The position numbers and the translations under genes are program-made. DNA of 64,000 nucleotides, taken from positions 3,551,501 through 3,615,500 of the forward strand of contig NC_018011.1 in assembly GCF_000265365.1 (NCBI RefSeq). The letters are read 5' to 3'. Below, piece after piece: positions 25,436 through 34,640 of this stretch (its first letter is position 1; the number at the start of each line of letters is the position of its first letter). The DNA is from Alistipes finegoldii DSM 17242 (GTDB lineage Bacteria > Bacteroidota > Bacteroidia > Bacteroidales > Rikenellaceae). The notes beneath the pieces are model-generated. The model had not been told where the DNA came from. It did not search any database and saw only the letters and a program-made list of their open reading frames with translations.

Positions 25436-26362
25436 ATGCGTAACATAAGTAATATAAAGGGAGTGCTCTACGCCGTTGTCTCTTCGGCCACGTTCGGGCT
25501 GATCCCGCTCTTCTCGATCCCGCTGCTTCATGCGGGCATGGCCTCGCCGACGATTCTCTTCTACCGCATGCTGCTCTCGGCGGCCATCATGGCGGCGGTG
25601 GCGTTGCTGCTGAAACGCAACTTCCGCATCTCGCGGCGCGACTTCGGCGTACTGGCCGGCCTGAGCCTGATGTACGCCGCCACGTCGCTGGGACTGCTGC
25701 GCTCGTACGATTACATACCGAGCGGCGTGGCCACCACCGTCAATTTTCTCTATCCGCTGGTGGTGACCATCGTCATGACGCTCTTTTTCCGCGAACGCAG
25801 TTCGGTGTGGATCGTCATCGCAGTCTTCATTTCGCTCGTCGGCGTGGCGCTGCTGGCGTGGGGGGACGCGGGAAACAACGATCCGGGACGCGGCCTGATC
25901 TATGCCGGGACGACCGTATTCACCTATGCGGTGTATATCATCGGGGTGATGAAGAGCCGCGCCGGACGGCTCGACCCGCTGATCGTGGCGTTCTACGTGC
26001 TGACCTTCTCCGCCGCGGTGTTTCTGGTCTACGCCCTCTCAACGTCCGGCATCGCGGTAGTCCACACATGGCACATCTGGCGCAACCTGCTGTTGCTGGC
26101 CCTGCTCCCGACGGTGCTCTCCAACCTGACGCTGGTGCTGGCGATCAAGCATATCGGCTCGACGATGACTTCGATCCTCGGCTCGATGGAACCCCTGACG
26201 GCCGTACTGGTCGGCGTCGTCCACTTCGGCGAACGCTTCGACCTCGACTCCGCGGCCGGACTGATTCTGGTCGTCACGGCGGTCATCATCGTCATTCTCC
26301 AGACCAATCACACGCCCCAGACGCCGCCGGCAAACATTCCGCCCACGCAGCCGCAGGAGTAA
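25436..26362 (+). CDS. DMT-family transporter (EamA, 10 TM)
   Basis: A 308-aa inner-membrane protein with ten predicted hydrophobic helices in two EamA repeats. The first runs from GVLYAVVSSATFGLIPLFSI to SLVGVALLAWGD; the second from GLIYAGTTVFTYAVYIIGVM to ILVVTAVIIVIL. The family hallmark SILGSMEPLTAVLVGVVHFGE occurs at the end of the second repeat. EamA proteins export small metabolites or amino acids; the substrate cannot be predicted. It stands alone on the plus strand. A proline-rich cytosolic tail ends the protein. Confidence 0.85.
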   Translation: MRNISNIKGVLYAVVSSATFGLIPLFSIPLLHAGMASPTILFYRMLLSAAIMAAVALLLKRNFRISRRDFGVLAGLSLMYAATSLGLLRSYDYIPSGVATTVNFLYPLVVTIVMTLFFRERSSVWIVIAVFISLVGVALLAWGDAGNNDPGRGLIYAGTTVFTYAVYIIGVMKSRAGRLDPLIVAFYVLTFSAAVFLVYALSTSGIAVVHTWHIWRNLLLLALLPTVLSNLTLVLAIKHIGSTMTSILGSMEPLTAVLVGVVHFGERFDLDSAAGLILVVTAVIIVILQTNHTPQTPPANIPPTQPQE

Positions 26363-26510
26363 GACGCTTCCGCCTTACACAGCCGAAAATCGCGGCCGCA
26401 GCCCGCGCCATTCCGCGCCGGACGGCGACTCACTGCCCGCAGGCGATCCGCCGCGTCGCGCCGACTGCCGTTCAGGACCGGCTCGGCGGCAGGCAGACGC
26501 AACGGCCGGA

Positions 26511-26822
26511 TCATTTCTTCTTCCGGTTCGGATTGGCCGGGAACCATCCCTTCGCCACACGTCCGCGCTGCTCGAACAGCTCGCCGATCGACCAGAGCGA
26601 CGACGCGCCCCAGACGGCCAGCAGGGTGGACCAGAGGATATGCCGCACGGCGACCGACGCCGCGATCGCCGCGACGCCCATCAGCAGGAAAAACCACCAG
26701 CAGCGTACGCCGAAGTAATATTCGCCCTTGATTACGAAGGGGTGGAACAGACCGATGATCAGAAACGTAGCGACGCCGATCACCAGCCCCGTAAGGTTGT
26801 ATTCCGTCAGAAATTCCATCAT
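26511..26822 (-). CDS. DUF4491 family membrane protein
   Basis: A 103-aa protein with three hydrophobic segments: LTGLVIGVATFLIIGLFHP, WWFFLLMGVAAIAASV and ILWSTLLAVWGASSLWSI. Between and after them lie the conserved motifs HPFVIKGEYYFG and SIGELFEQRGRVAKGWFPANP, which match DUF4491 along its length. The function is unknown. It is a single gene, convergent with the DMT transporter gene, with 148 gene-free bases between. Confidence 0.85.
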   Translation of the reverse strand: MMEFLTEYNLTGLVIGVATFLIIGLFHPFVIKGEYYFGVRCWWFFLLMGVAAIAASVAVRHILWSTLLAVWGASSLWSIGELFEQRGRVAKGWFPANPNRKKK

Positions 26823-26852
26823 GATTCAGCAACAGTTTGAAAGCAAATATAC

Positions 26853-26890
26853 GAAAAAAAAGAGCGGCCCGCACCGGACCGCCCGAATAA
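26853..26890 (-). terminator. Terminator of the porin gene
   Basis: GCGGTCC/GGGCCGC stem (one wobble pair) followed on the minus strand by eight T. Confidence 0.65.
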
Positions 26891-26908
26891 ATGACGCCGA
26901 CAAGGCCG

Positions 26909-28264
26909 TCAGAAGCTGTACTGCACCATCACGTTCACGCGGTTGGCGTGGTTCTTCATGCTGTTCATGTCCTTGCGCGAACCGTAGAGGTACTCGCCGG
27001 CCACCTTGCAGCGCGGCGTGAGCGAATAGAAGATGTTGCCGAAGATATACTGCCCCTGCTTGTACTGGTCGTCGGTGTAATAGCCGTGGCTGCGCTGCAC
27101 GCGGACGGTCGAATAGCCGCCCGAAACGAACAGGCGCGGCGTGATGTTGATCTGCCCGGCGGCCTGCCAGCCCCACATCGGCATCATGCGCACGAGCGAC
27201 GGATCTTCGGGATTGGGCGTGAAGTCAAGTCCCGAACCCGTCAGGTCCTGAATATAGGGGGTGATGCCCTCGCCGTAAACGCCGTTCATGAAGAGCCGGA
27301 ACCAGTCGCAGCACTTGATCGTACCGCTGAACTGCACGCCCCAGCCGAGCAGCGAGGTGGTCGAATTTTTCGAGACCTTGTGCATGTAGGGGTTGCGGAT
27401 GACACCCGACGCGCGGATATGGCTGCTGCGGTCGTCACCCCACGCATACTGCAGATACATCGGGAAGTCGGGCACGCGCTGGTGCATCGGCTTGAAGTTT
27501 TCGCCGTAGGTCGCGCTCACATTGGGCATTTCGGCCGCGACGCCGAAGGTCATGTGCCGGCGGGCGAACGAAACCTCATAGCGGATCATCGTGGCGAAAT
27601 TGAAGTTGTAGGCGTTCGGTCCCTGAAAGTCGATGGTCGTGGGCGCGGCCTGCAGGTCGCAGAACGTCGTCACGTCGCGTCCGAGGGTCAGCCCCTTGAA
27701 CGACACGTAAGCCGAGCGCAGGCGGGGCGTATAGCTGCCCTCCGCGCCGCCGCGGAAGTCGGCGTCCATGTAAATCACCACGCGGCCCAGCGCCCGCGTG
27801 TTGGTGATCGCCTTCATGAAGAGACGCGAAGTCGAGGCGTCCATCATCAGCTTCTGTTTCGAATTGTAATTGCCCGGAACGGGAATGTCGTAGGGCACGA
27901 AGTCGATATTGTCCACGATGCCGTCGAAGTCGTATCCGGCGCGCAGGCTCACGAAGCCGCCCAGCGAGAACGAGAACCGGTTGTTCTTCGACGCGAATAC
28001 GAACTGGGGCTTCTCGGACTGCTGGAAACCGGGGCGGTGCGTCTCGATATAGTCCTGCGTGGCATTGTCCATCGCCAGCCGGTTGAGCGCCGCGGCCTGA
28101 CGGCTGCCGCAGCCGCCGCAGTTGTAAACCGTGTCCACTTCGTGCACGGAGATAAGGTAGACCGTGGGCGAATACTCTCCGTTGCGGCCGTCGCGCATGT
28201 GTCGCTGGGCCGAAGCGGAAGACGCAAGCAGCAGAGCCACAATCAAAAGTCGAAATGTTTTCAT
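26909..28264 (-). CDS. Outer-membrane porin, DcaP-like
   Basis: A 451-aa outer-membrane protein with signal peptide MKTFRLLIVALLLASSASAQ. A short N-terminal region has a CGGCGSRQAAALNRLAMDN segment. The barrel domain follows: FSFSLGGFVSLRAGYDFDG, the porin-like RLFMKAITNTRALGRVVIYMDAD, GSYTPRLRSAYVSFKGLTLGRDVTTF, and a final aromatic residue (VNVMVQYSF) as needed for barrel assembly. The pattern matches the DcaP trimeric porins and Bacteroidetes relatives, which admit small dicarboxylates or similar solutes. It is a single gene with a strong terminator. The in-frame upstream ATG is ignored in favour of the signal peptide. Confidence 0.75.
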   Translation of the reverse strand: MKTFRLLIVALLLASSASAQRHMRDGRNGEYSPTVYLISVHEVDTVYNCGGCGSRQAAALNRLAMDNATQDYIETHRPGFQQSEKPQFVFASKNNRFSFSLGGFVSLRAGYDFDGIVDNIDFVPYDIPVPGNYNSKQKLMMDASTSRLFMKAITNTRALGRVVIYMDADFRGGAEGSYTPRLRSAYVSFKGLTLGRDVTTFCDLQAAPTTIDFQGPNAYNFNFATMIRYEVSFARRHMTFGVAAEMPNVSATYGENFKPMHQRVPDFPMYLQYAWGDDRSSHIRASGVIRNPYMHKVSKNSTTSLLGWGVQFSGTIKCCDWFRLFMNGVYGEGITPYIQDLTGSGLDFTPNPEDPSLVRMMPMWGWQAAGQINITPRLFVSGGYSTVRVQRSHGYYTDDQYKQGQYIFGNIFYSLTPRCKVAGEYLYGSRKDMNSMKNHANRVNVMVQYSF

Positions 28265-28446
28265 AAGCTGAATTGATTTGGTTTTAAATTTGTCCGATAT
28301 GTTTTGTTTTTGGAGCACAAGCAGTTGATGTTCAAACCCCCGATCAGCAAGTTATATGCCAAAGGATCCCGCACGCCATTCGATCTGCCGGAACGCGCGG
28401 CGCTTCCGTCCTGCGGCAAAAGGCGCTCCGCCGGCTCCGGACGGGC

Positions 28447-28476
28447 TTGGTTTGCACGCGGTTTTCATTATCTTTG
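28447..28476 (+). promoter_or_regulatory. Upstream promoter copy for the metallophosphatase gene
   Basis: TTG (28447-28449), 19 bases, TATCTTTG (28469-28476). The segment from the -7 onward recurs 85 bases downstream with 29 of 33 bases identical. Confidence 0.6.
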
Positions 28477-28529
28477 CCGAAGATAAACTCCCGCACGGAC
28501 AGGCAGCGTCCCCGGCAGCGGCAAAACGA

Positions 28530-28561
28530 TTTGCCCCAGCCCCCGACTTGCACTATCTTTG
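28530..28561 (+). promoter_or_regulatory. Downstream promoter copy for the metallophosphatase gene
   Basis: TTTG (28530-28533), 20 bases, TATCTTTG (28554-28561), a full consensus match about 90 bases before the ATG. Confidence 0.7.
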
Positions 28562-28650
28562 CCGTGGATAAACCGCCGCACGGACAGACGCCCGGCAAAC
28601 CGGTTCCGCACCCGGCCCGCATCGTCTTCGTGCGTTAATTAAAATAAGGT

Positions 28651-29820
28651 ATGTTTCTCTGGTTTATTTCGATTCTGACGCTCGCGGCCGCAGCCGCAGA
28701 CATCATACACTACCGCCGGCTGCGGCGGCGCGGAACCTCCGCACGCAACCTGCGCCTGTTCGTCGCGCTGGCCGCCGCCACCGACGCCCTGCCGCCGGTC
28801 ATCGCCCTGACCGACGCCCTGAGCCGCGACAACACCACGGGATTCATGCTCTTCGCCATGTGGGCGTTCTGGGTATGGATGATCACCGTCCTGCCGCGCA
28901 TCGCCTGCTATTTCTTCCGGCTCATCGGCCTGCCGCACGCCGGCATCGCCGCCGGCATCTGCGTGGCCGCGCTCCTGATCTGGGGCACCACTCGGGGCAG
29001 GACGCAAATCCGCGTCAGCCGCACCGAAGTCTGCTCCGAACGGATTCCCGCGGGATTCGACGGTTTCCGCATCGTCCAGTTCTCGGACGTCCACCTCGGC
29101 ACGCTCGTCTGCCCCGAAGCGGAGCTGAGCCGCATCGCGGACAGCATCAACAGCCTGCATCCCGACCTCGTCGTCTTCTGCGGCGATCTGGTCAATATCC
29201 GCGGTTCGGAGTTGGACGCCCGCGCCATGCGCCTGCTGGGCGGCCTGCGCGCACCGTACGGAGTCGTGTCGGTCACGGGCAACCACGACGCCGGAGTGTA
29301 CATCAAGGACAGCATCGCGCATCCCGCCCAAGCGAGTCTGGCCGAGGTCGTCGCACGCCAGCGGGAAATGGGGTGGCGCGTGCTGGAGGACACGACCGTC
29401 TACCTGCGGCGCGGCGGCGACAGCATCTCGCTGACGGGCCTTTCGTTCGACCCCGCACTGCGGCACCTGCGCCACGCTCCCGACCTGCCGCCCGCGAACC
29501 TGAACGCCGCCTACCGCGGCGTCCCCGACTCGCTCTACAACATCACCGCCGTGCACATTCCCCAGCTCTGGGACCAAATCGCCGGAGAGGGATACGGAGA
29601 CCTGACCCTTTCGGGCCACGTACACAGTATGCAGCTGAAAATACGCCTTTTCGGACACGCCTTCTCTCCGGCGCAGCTGATCTACACGCGGTGGAGCGGT
29701 CGCTACGACGAAAAAGGCCGCACACTCTATATCAACGACGGCACGGGGTACGTCGCATTCCCGATGCGTCTGGGCGCATGGCCCGAAATCACACTCATAA
29801 CGCTGAAAAGATGCGGGTAA
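28651..29820 (+). CDS. Membrane-anchored metallophosphoesterase
   Basis: A 389-aa protein with about four N-terminal membrane helices (1-115), then a calcineurin-like phosphoesterase domain. Metal ligands appear in order: VQFSDVHLGTL, VVFCGDLVNIRG, SVTGNHDAGVYI, AVHIPQLWDQ and LTLSGHVHSMQLKI. Relatives (YaeI/YkuE type) act on lipid-linked or nucleotide phosphodiesters at the membrane; in some bacteria they cleave UDP-diacylglucosamine. The substrate here is unknown. The stop codon overlaps the start of the next gene by 10 bases, so the two are translationally coupled. Confidence 0.85.
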   Translation: MFLWFISILTLAAAAADIIHYRRLRRRGTSARNLRLFVALAAATDALPPVIALTDALSRDNTTGFMLFAMWAFWVWMITVLPRIACYFFRLIGLPHAGIAAGICVAALLIWGTTRGRTQIRVSRTEVCSERIPAGFDGFRIVQFSDVHLGTLVCPEAELSRIADSINSLHPDLVVFCGDLVNIRGSELDARAMRLLGGLRAPYGVVSVTGNHDAGVYIKDSIAHPAQASLAEVVARQREMGWRVLEDTTVYLRRGGDSISLTGLSFDPALRHLRHAPDLPPANLNAAYRGVPDSLYNITAVHIPQLWDQIAGEGYGDLTLSGHVHSMQLKIRLFGHAFSPAQLIYTRWSGRYDEKGRTLYINDGTGYVAFPMRLGAWPEITLITLKRCG

Positions 29821-30887
29821 CACTTTCCGCCGCGGTTACGGCCGACGGCTTTCTGGACGACAACAGCCCCCGGAGGCTGATTATTTCGACGCCCGAAGAC
29901 TGGGCGGAGGTCTACCGTCTGCGCGCCGCGCACGACGCCATTCTGGTCGGCGCCGAAACACTGCGGCGCGACGACCCGTCGCTGCTCGTGCGCGACGAAG
30001 AGGTTCGCGCCCGCCGCAGGGAGCGGGGATTGCCGCCTGACATCGCCAAAGTGACGCTAACCGGCACGGGCGAACTTTCGCCCGGACTGCGTTTCTTCAC
30101 CGAAGGCGAGGCCGAACGCTATGTGTTTTCTCCGCACGAAATAGATAGTTTACAGAACATTGAAACGGTTATATCAACCGGAGAACCAATTACGGCGAAG
30201 CTGATCGTCACCCAGCTGGAGAAGCGGGGCGTCGAACGGCTGATGGTCGAGGGCGGGGCGGCGGTCCTCCGCATGTTCCTCGGCGAAGGCATGGCCGACA
30301 CCCTGCGGCTGGCCGTCAACCCGCAACTGCGGCTCGGCTCGGCGGGCGGCGCGGAATTCCGCTTCACACCGCCGCAGGGCACTCCGCAGACCCGTGAAAA
30401 CTTGGGCGGCATGGAGGTCACGACCTACACGCTGCATCCCGACACCTCCGCCGCAGACCTGCGTTTCCTGAAGCAGGCCGTGGACGAAGGCCGCAAATGC
30501 ACTCCCAGCGCCACGTCCTACTGCGTCGGCGCGGTCGTGGTCACGGCCGACGGCCGGATCTTTGCAGGGCACACGCACGAAACCTCGCCGACGCACCACG
30601 CCGAGCAGGAAGCCATCGCCAAGGCGCTGGCGGCCGGAGCGGCGCTCCGCGGAGCCGCCATGTACTCCTCGATGGAACCCTGCTCGCAGCGGGCCAGCGA
30701 ACCGGAGAGCTGCACGCAGCTCCTGCTGAAATACGGATTCGCCCGCGCCGTCTTCGCGCTCTACGAACCCGGCTGCTTCGTCTGCTGCCGCGGTGCGCTC
30801 ACCCTGCGCGAAGCGGGCGTCGACGTACGGGTCTATCCCGGACTGGCCGGGGGAGTGTGGGAAGCCAACGCCCACCTGAAGCGCTGA
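29811..30887 (+). CDS. Reversed RibD-like fusion: reductase domain then deaminase domain
   Basis: The frame is open far upstream, but the first sensible start is the ATG overlapping the previous stop codon (MRVTLSAAVTADGFL). Residues 1-210 are a RibD-C/DHFR-like reductase: ADGFLDDN, HDAILVGAETLRRDDP, then RLMVEGGAAVLRMFL. Residues 215-358 are a CMP/dCMP-type zinc deaminase: HAE at 263-265 and PC at 290-291 with the second cysteine at 301. In riboflavin-pathway RibD the deaminase comes first, so the order here is inverted. The pathway may still be riboflavin (aminopyrimidine deamination and reduction). No other rib gene is nearby. Confidence 0.8.
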   Translation: MRVTLSAAVTADGFLDDNSPRRLIISTPEDWAEVYRLRAAHDAILVGAETLRRDDPSLLVRDEEVRARRRERGLPPDIAKVTLTGTGELSPGLRFFTEGEAERYVFSPHEIDSLQNIETVISTGEPITAKLIVTQLEKRGVERLMVEGGAAVLRMFLGEGMADTLRLAVNPQLRLGSAGGAEFRFTPPQGTPQTRENLGGMEVTTYTLHPDTSAADLRFLKQAVDEGRKCTPSATSYCVGAVVVTADGRIFAGHTHETSPTHHAEQEAIAKALAAGAALRGAAMYSSMEPCSQRASEPESCTQLLLKYGFARAVFALYEPGCFVCCRGALTLREAGVDVRVYPGLAGGVWEANAHLKR

Positions 30888-30991
30888 AACCGGCGCAATT
30901 TATGTCCATAAGGGCCTAAAATTGGCCTCTTTTGCCGGAAAATCGCGCAACATATCGGGATAACTTATATATTTGTGTTTTAAACGTATTG

Positions 30992-32449
30992 ATGAATATG
31001 AAAACAGCAGTCGGAATAGCTTTTGCGGCGGCATTCGCAACCGTCGCCCCGCTGTCGGCGCAGGAGGTCAAGCAGACGCTTTCGCTCGACGAGGCGATCG
31101 CCGTCACCCTCACGGAAAATCCCGCGATGAAGGCAGCCGAGTTCGAGGAGAAGGCCGCGATGCAGGAGCGTCGCGCGGCCATCGGCCTGCGCATGCCCAA
31201 AATCAACGTCACGGGCGCCTATGCCTATCTGGGCAAGGACATCGGATTCGACTTCAACGAGATGAAGGGTCCCGCCAAGAACCTCGCGGGACAGCTGCTG
31301 GGAAGCGGGCTGATACCGCCCGAAGCGATCCCTTCGATCAACGGCCTGCTCAACCCGCTGCTGAACGCCGACTGGTTCCTCACGCTGCAGGACCGGAGTC
31401 TGGGGTTCGTGGGTGGCGGGGTGACCATGCCGATCTGGCTGGGCGGTAAGATCAACGCCGCCAACCGCGCCGCACGCATCAACGAACGCACCGCCGCAGA
31501 GCAGGGCAACCAGACGCGCAACGCCCTGATCTCCGAGCTGGTGGAGCGTTACTTCGGCCTTGCGCTCGCCATGCAGGTCGTCGAGGTGCGCCGGCAGGTC
31601 GTGGACGGCGTGCGCCGCCACCTCGAAGACGCCATAGCCCTCGAAAAGAACGGCATGATCGCCCAGAGCGAACGGCTCTACGTCGAATTCAAGATGGCCG
31701 AGGCCGAGCGCGAGCTGGCCAACGCCAAGCTGCAGGCCGAAACCATCGCCAGCGCACTCTCCAACACGCTGGGACGCGAAAACGCATGGCAGCCCGTGAC
31801 GTCGATGTTCATGATCGACAAGGTCGAGGAGCTGGCTTACTATCAGGATCTGGCGCAGGACCGCAACCCGCTGCTCAATCAGGTTTCGCTCAAACGCCAG
31901 CTGGCCGAGGAGGGCGTCCGCGTCCAGCGCGCCGAATTCCTGCCGCAGGTGGCGGCCATCGGCGGCGGTTCGTTCTACAACTATCAGGTTTCGGGCATCG
32001 TGCCCCGCTGGGCCGTGGGCGTGGGGGTCAATATCAAGATCTTCGACGGCCTGAACCGCGAATACAAATATTCGGCGGCCAAACAGACCGCCCGCCGCGT
32101 CGGCGCCCTGCAGAACAAGGCCGGCAAGGATATTTCGGTGCTGGTCGAGAAGCTCTACAACCAGATGATGAACTACCGCAACCAGATGACCTCGATCGAC
32201 GCGTCGCTGAACTTCGCCGAGGAGTACCTCCGCATGAAAAACGCCGCCTTCCTCGAAGGCATGAGCTCGTCGTCGGACCTGATCGACGCCGAGCTGAACC
32301 TCGCGGGAGTGCGCACCGAACGTCTGCAGGCGGCCTATAATTTCGACCTGCTGCTGGCGCAGCTGCTCGAAACCGCAGGTATCAGCGACGAATTCCCGGC
32401 CTATGCGCGCCGCAGCGACGCACGGCCCGTTCTGTTCGATAAAAAATAA
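30992..32449 (+). CDS. TolC-family outer-membrane efflux protein
   Basis: A 485-aa protein with signal peptide MNMKTAVGIAFAAAFATVAP, cleaved before QEVKQTLSLDEAIAV. It has two OEP repeats of long helices (about 55-250 and 285-455) and the usual TolC tip segments (VGGGVTMPIWLGGKINAANRAA; VGVGVNIKIFDGLNREYKY). It forms the outer-membrane channel of a tripartite exporter with the HlyD-like adaptor and two ABC-2 permeases that follow, with gaps of 12, 9 and 1 bases. TATATTTG at 30968-30975 suits the operon -7. An ATG two codons downstream is an alternative start. Confidence 0.92.
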   Translation: MNMKTAVGIAFAAAFATVAPLSAQEVKQTLSLDEAIAVTLTENPAMKAAEFEEKAAMQERRAAIGLRMPKINVTGAYAYLGKDIGFDFNEMKGPAKNLAGQLLGSGLIPPEAIPSINGLLNPLLNADWFLTLQDRSLGFVGGGVTMPIWLGGKINAANRAARINERTAAEQGNQTRNALISELVERYFGLALAMQVVEVRRQVVDGVRRHLEDAIALEKNGMIAQSERLYVEFKMAEAERELANAKLQAETIASALSNTLGRENAWQPVTSMFMIDKVEELAYYQDLAQDRNPLLNQVSLKRQLAEEGVRVQRAEFLPQVAAIGGGSFYNYQVSGIVPRWAVGVGVNIKIFDGLNREYKYSAAKQTARRVGALQNKAGKDISVLVEKLYNQMMNYRNQMTSIDASLNFAEEYLRMKNAAFLEGMSSSSDLIDAELNLAGVRTERLQAAYNFDLLLAQLLETAGISDEFPAYARRSDARPVLFDKK

Positions 32450-32461
32450 AATCCGAAAAAT

Positions 32462-33451
32462 ATGAAACGCAGCAACATCATTGGAATCATCGCGGCCGCC
32501 GTGGTCATCATCGTGTCGGTCGTACTGATCAGCTGGTACCTCCGCAGATCGACCCCGACGCTGATTCAGGGCACGGTGGAGTGCACGACCTACAAGGCCT
32601 CGTCGAAAGTGCCGGGCCGTATCGACGACATGAAAGTCGAGCAGGGCGACCGCGTGGAGAAGGGGCAGCTGCTCTACACGCTCTCGACGCCCGAACTGGA
32701 AGCCAAGCTCCAGCAGGCCGAAGCGGTCAAGAGCGCGGCCGCGGCGTTGGATCAGGCCGCCATAGCCGGCGCCCGCATCCAGCAGATCGAAGCGGCCATG
32801 AACATGTGGGAGAAGGCGCAGGCCGGGCTGGAACTGGCGCGCAAGACCTACGAGCGCGTGAAAAACCTCTACGAGCAGGGCGTAGTCCCCGAACAAAAGA
32901 TGGACGAAGCGTCGGCCAACTACAAAGCCATGGAAGCCACGGCGATGGCTGCCAAAGCGCAGTACAATCTGGCCATGGACGGCGCCCGCAAGGAGGACAA
33001 GGAGGCCGCCGCGGCCCGTGTCCGTCAGGCCGAAGGAGCCGTCAGCGAAGTCGAATCCTACATCAGCGACGCCATGGTCTATTCGCCCGTGACGGGCGAG
33101 GTCTCGACCATCATCGCCGAGCAGGGCGAGCTGGTCGGCAGCGGCTATCCCGTGGTGGCGATCCTCGACATGAGCGACATGTGGGTGACTTTCAATATCA
33201 AGGAGACCCTGCTCCCCGCGATTCGGGTCGGCACCCGCATGAGCGGCTACGTGCCGGCGCTGGGGTATGACGTGGAGTTCGAGGTGACCTATATCGCCGT
33301 GCAGGCCGACTTCGCGACGTGGTCGGCGACCCGCACGCAGGGCGGCTTCGACATCCGCACCTTCGCCGTCAAAGCCAAGCCCACGACGCATATCGAAAAC
33401 ATGCGTCCGGGAATGAGCGTACTCGTGGACTGGGACCTGATCGGGAAGTAG
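32462..33451 (+). CDS. HlyD-family membrane-fusion (periplasmic adaptor) protein
   Basis: A 329-aa protein with an N-terminal membrane anchor (IIGIIAAAVVIIVSVVLISWYL), a biotinyl-lipoyl-like half (YKASSKVPGRIDDMKVEQGDRVEKGQLLYTL), a long coiled-coil hairpin (about 78-185, Ala/Glu-rich), the returning lipoyl half (MVYSPVTGEVSTIIAEQGELVGSG), and a beta-barrel domain. It links the inner-membrane permeases to the TolC-like channel. The hairpin is of moderate length, as in YbhG/EmrA-type adaptors. Confidence 0.92.
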   Translation: MKRSNIIGIIAAAVVIIVSVVLISWYLRRSTPTLIQGTVECTTYKASSKVPGRIDDMKVEQGDRVEKGQLLYTLSTPELEAKLQQAEAVKSAAAALDQAAIAGARIQQIEAAMNMWEKAQAGLELARKTYERVKNLYEQGVVPEQKMDEASANYKAMEATAMAAKAQYNLAMDGARKEDKEAAAARVRQAEGAVSEVESYISDAMVYSPVTGEVSTIIAEQGELVGSGYPVVAILDMSDMWVTFNIKETLLPAIRVGTRMSGYVPALGYDVEFEVTYIAVQADFATWSATRTQGGFDIRTFAVKAKPTTHIENMRPGMSVLVDWDLIGK

Positions 33452-33460
33452 GAGAGTGCG

Positions 33461-34639
33461 ATGCTGAATTTCCTGCGTAATACTTATGCCGTTCTGCGGC
33501 GGGAACTGACGCGCCTCGCGCACCAGCCGATGTATTTCGTGCTGATGCTCGTGCTGCCCGTCGTGTCGTTCGCGTTCTTCGCCCTGCTGTTCAACAAGGG
33601 CGTGGCGCGCGACATTCCGATCGCGGTACTGGATCAGGACCACACCTCGCTCTCGCGCAAGGTCACGCAGATGATCGACGACACGGCGACGGCAATGGTG
33701 TCGTACGGCATTCAGGACATGGACGAAGGCGAAAGGCTGATGCGCGAAGGCAAGATCATGGCGATCGTGCAGATTCCGGCATTCTTCGAGAAAAATATCC
33801 TGAGCAACAGCCAGACCCATATCGAGACCTACATATCGGGAACGAACATCACGGTGAACGGCCTGCTGTCGAAAGACATCCAGACCGCCGTGACGACCTT
33901 TTCGGGCGGCATCCAGATCCAGCTGCTCACCAAACAGGGACTCACCGAGCTGCAGGCCATGGCGCAGCTGATGCCCGTGCGGTTCAACAAGCACGTATTG
34001 TTCAATCCCTATATCAATTACGGCTATTACCTCTCGCCGAGCTTTATGCCGATGATGCTCCTGATCTTCATCGTCATGGTGACGGTCTTCACCATCGGCA
34101 CGGAGCTTAAGAAGGGTACGGCGCGCGAATGGATCGAGACGGGCAACGGCTCGGTATCGGCCGCACTGCTGGGGAAGGTCCTGCCAGTGACGGTGGTGAT
34201 GTTCCTCATGTCGCTGGTCATGTTCCTGATCATCTTCAAGGTCGTCGGCGTGCCCCTGAACGGCAGTCTGACGGTCATCCTGCTGAGCACGCTGCTCTTC
34301 GTGATGAGCTATCAGGCCATCGCGGTCTTCATCGTCTCGCTGCTGTCGAACCTGCGCCTTTCGCTCTCGATCGGCGGCGGCTATTCGGTGCTGGCCTTCA
34401 CCTTTTCGGGACTCACGTTCCCGATCATGGCCATGTGGCCCGCCATGCAGTACCTGAGCAGGCTCTTCCCGTTCACCTACTACACCGACATCTTCGTCGA
34501 TCAGATGCTGCGGGGCGCCCCGGTCGTCTGTTCGCTGCCCGACATGTGCTACATGTCGCTGTTCATTGTCTTACCGCTTCTGTGCCTGCCGCGCCTGCGG
34601 ACCATCTGCACGGAGGAAAAATACTGGGGGAGGTTATAG
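33461..34639 (+). CDS. ABC-2 type permease, first of a pair
   Basis: A 392-aa inner-membrane protein of the YbhR/YbhS class: an N-terminal helix (YFVLMLVLPVVSFAFFALLF), a large periplasmic loop (about 45-185; DIPIAVLDQDHTSLSRKV), then five helices with conserved FTIGTELKKGTAREWI and FSGLTFPIMAMWPAMQYLSRLFP. It is co-transcribed with the adaptor and the second permease. No ATP-binding subunit is encoded in the operon. Confidence 0.88.
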   Translation: MLNFLRNTYAVLRRELTRLAHQPMYFVLMLVLPVVSFAFFALLFNKGVARDIPIAVLDQDHTSLSRKVTQMIDDTATAMVSYGIQDMDEGERLMREGKIMAIVQIPAFFEKNILSNSQTHIETYISGTNITVNGLLSKDIQTAVTTFSGGIQIQLLTKQGLTELQAMAQLMPVRFNKHVLFNPYINYGYYLSPSFMPMMLLIFIVMVTVFTIGTELKKGTAREWIETGNGSVSAALLGKVLPVTVVMFLMSLVMFLIIFKVVGVPLNGSLTVILLSTLLFVMSYQAIAVFIVSLLSNLRLSLSIGGGYSVLAFTFSGLTFPIMAMWPAMQYLSRLFPFTYYTDIFVDQMLRGAPVVCSLPDMCYMSLFIVLPLLCLPRLRTICTEEKYWGRL

Positions 34640-34640
34640 C

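Larger units (their letters stand above)
28265..28650. other. Intergenic region with duplicated promoter segment
   Basis: Some 385 gene-free bases between the divergent porin and metallophosphatase genes. The right half holds two near-identical promoter copies (listed separately). The left half shows nothing recognisable. Confidence 0.6.

Noticed and set aside
28860..29810. Upstream extension of the RibD-like fusion frame
   Set aside because: It lies out of frame inside the metallophosphatase gene and is Arg/Pro-rich noise; the ATG at the gene overlap is the natural start.
30980..33994. A 1004-codon open frame on the minus strand opposite TolC and HlyD genes
   Set aside because: It spans two real genes and their junction and has no family motif; it is a composition artefact.
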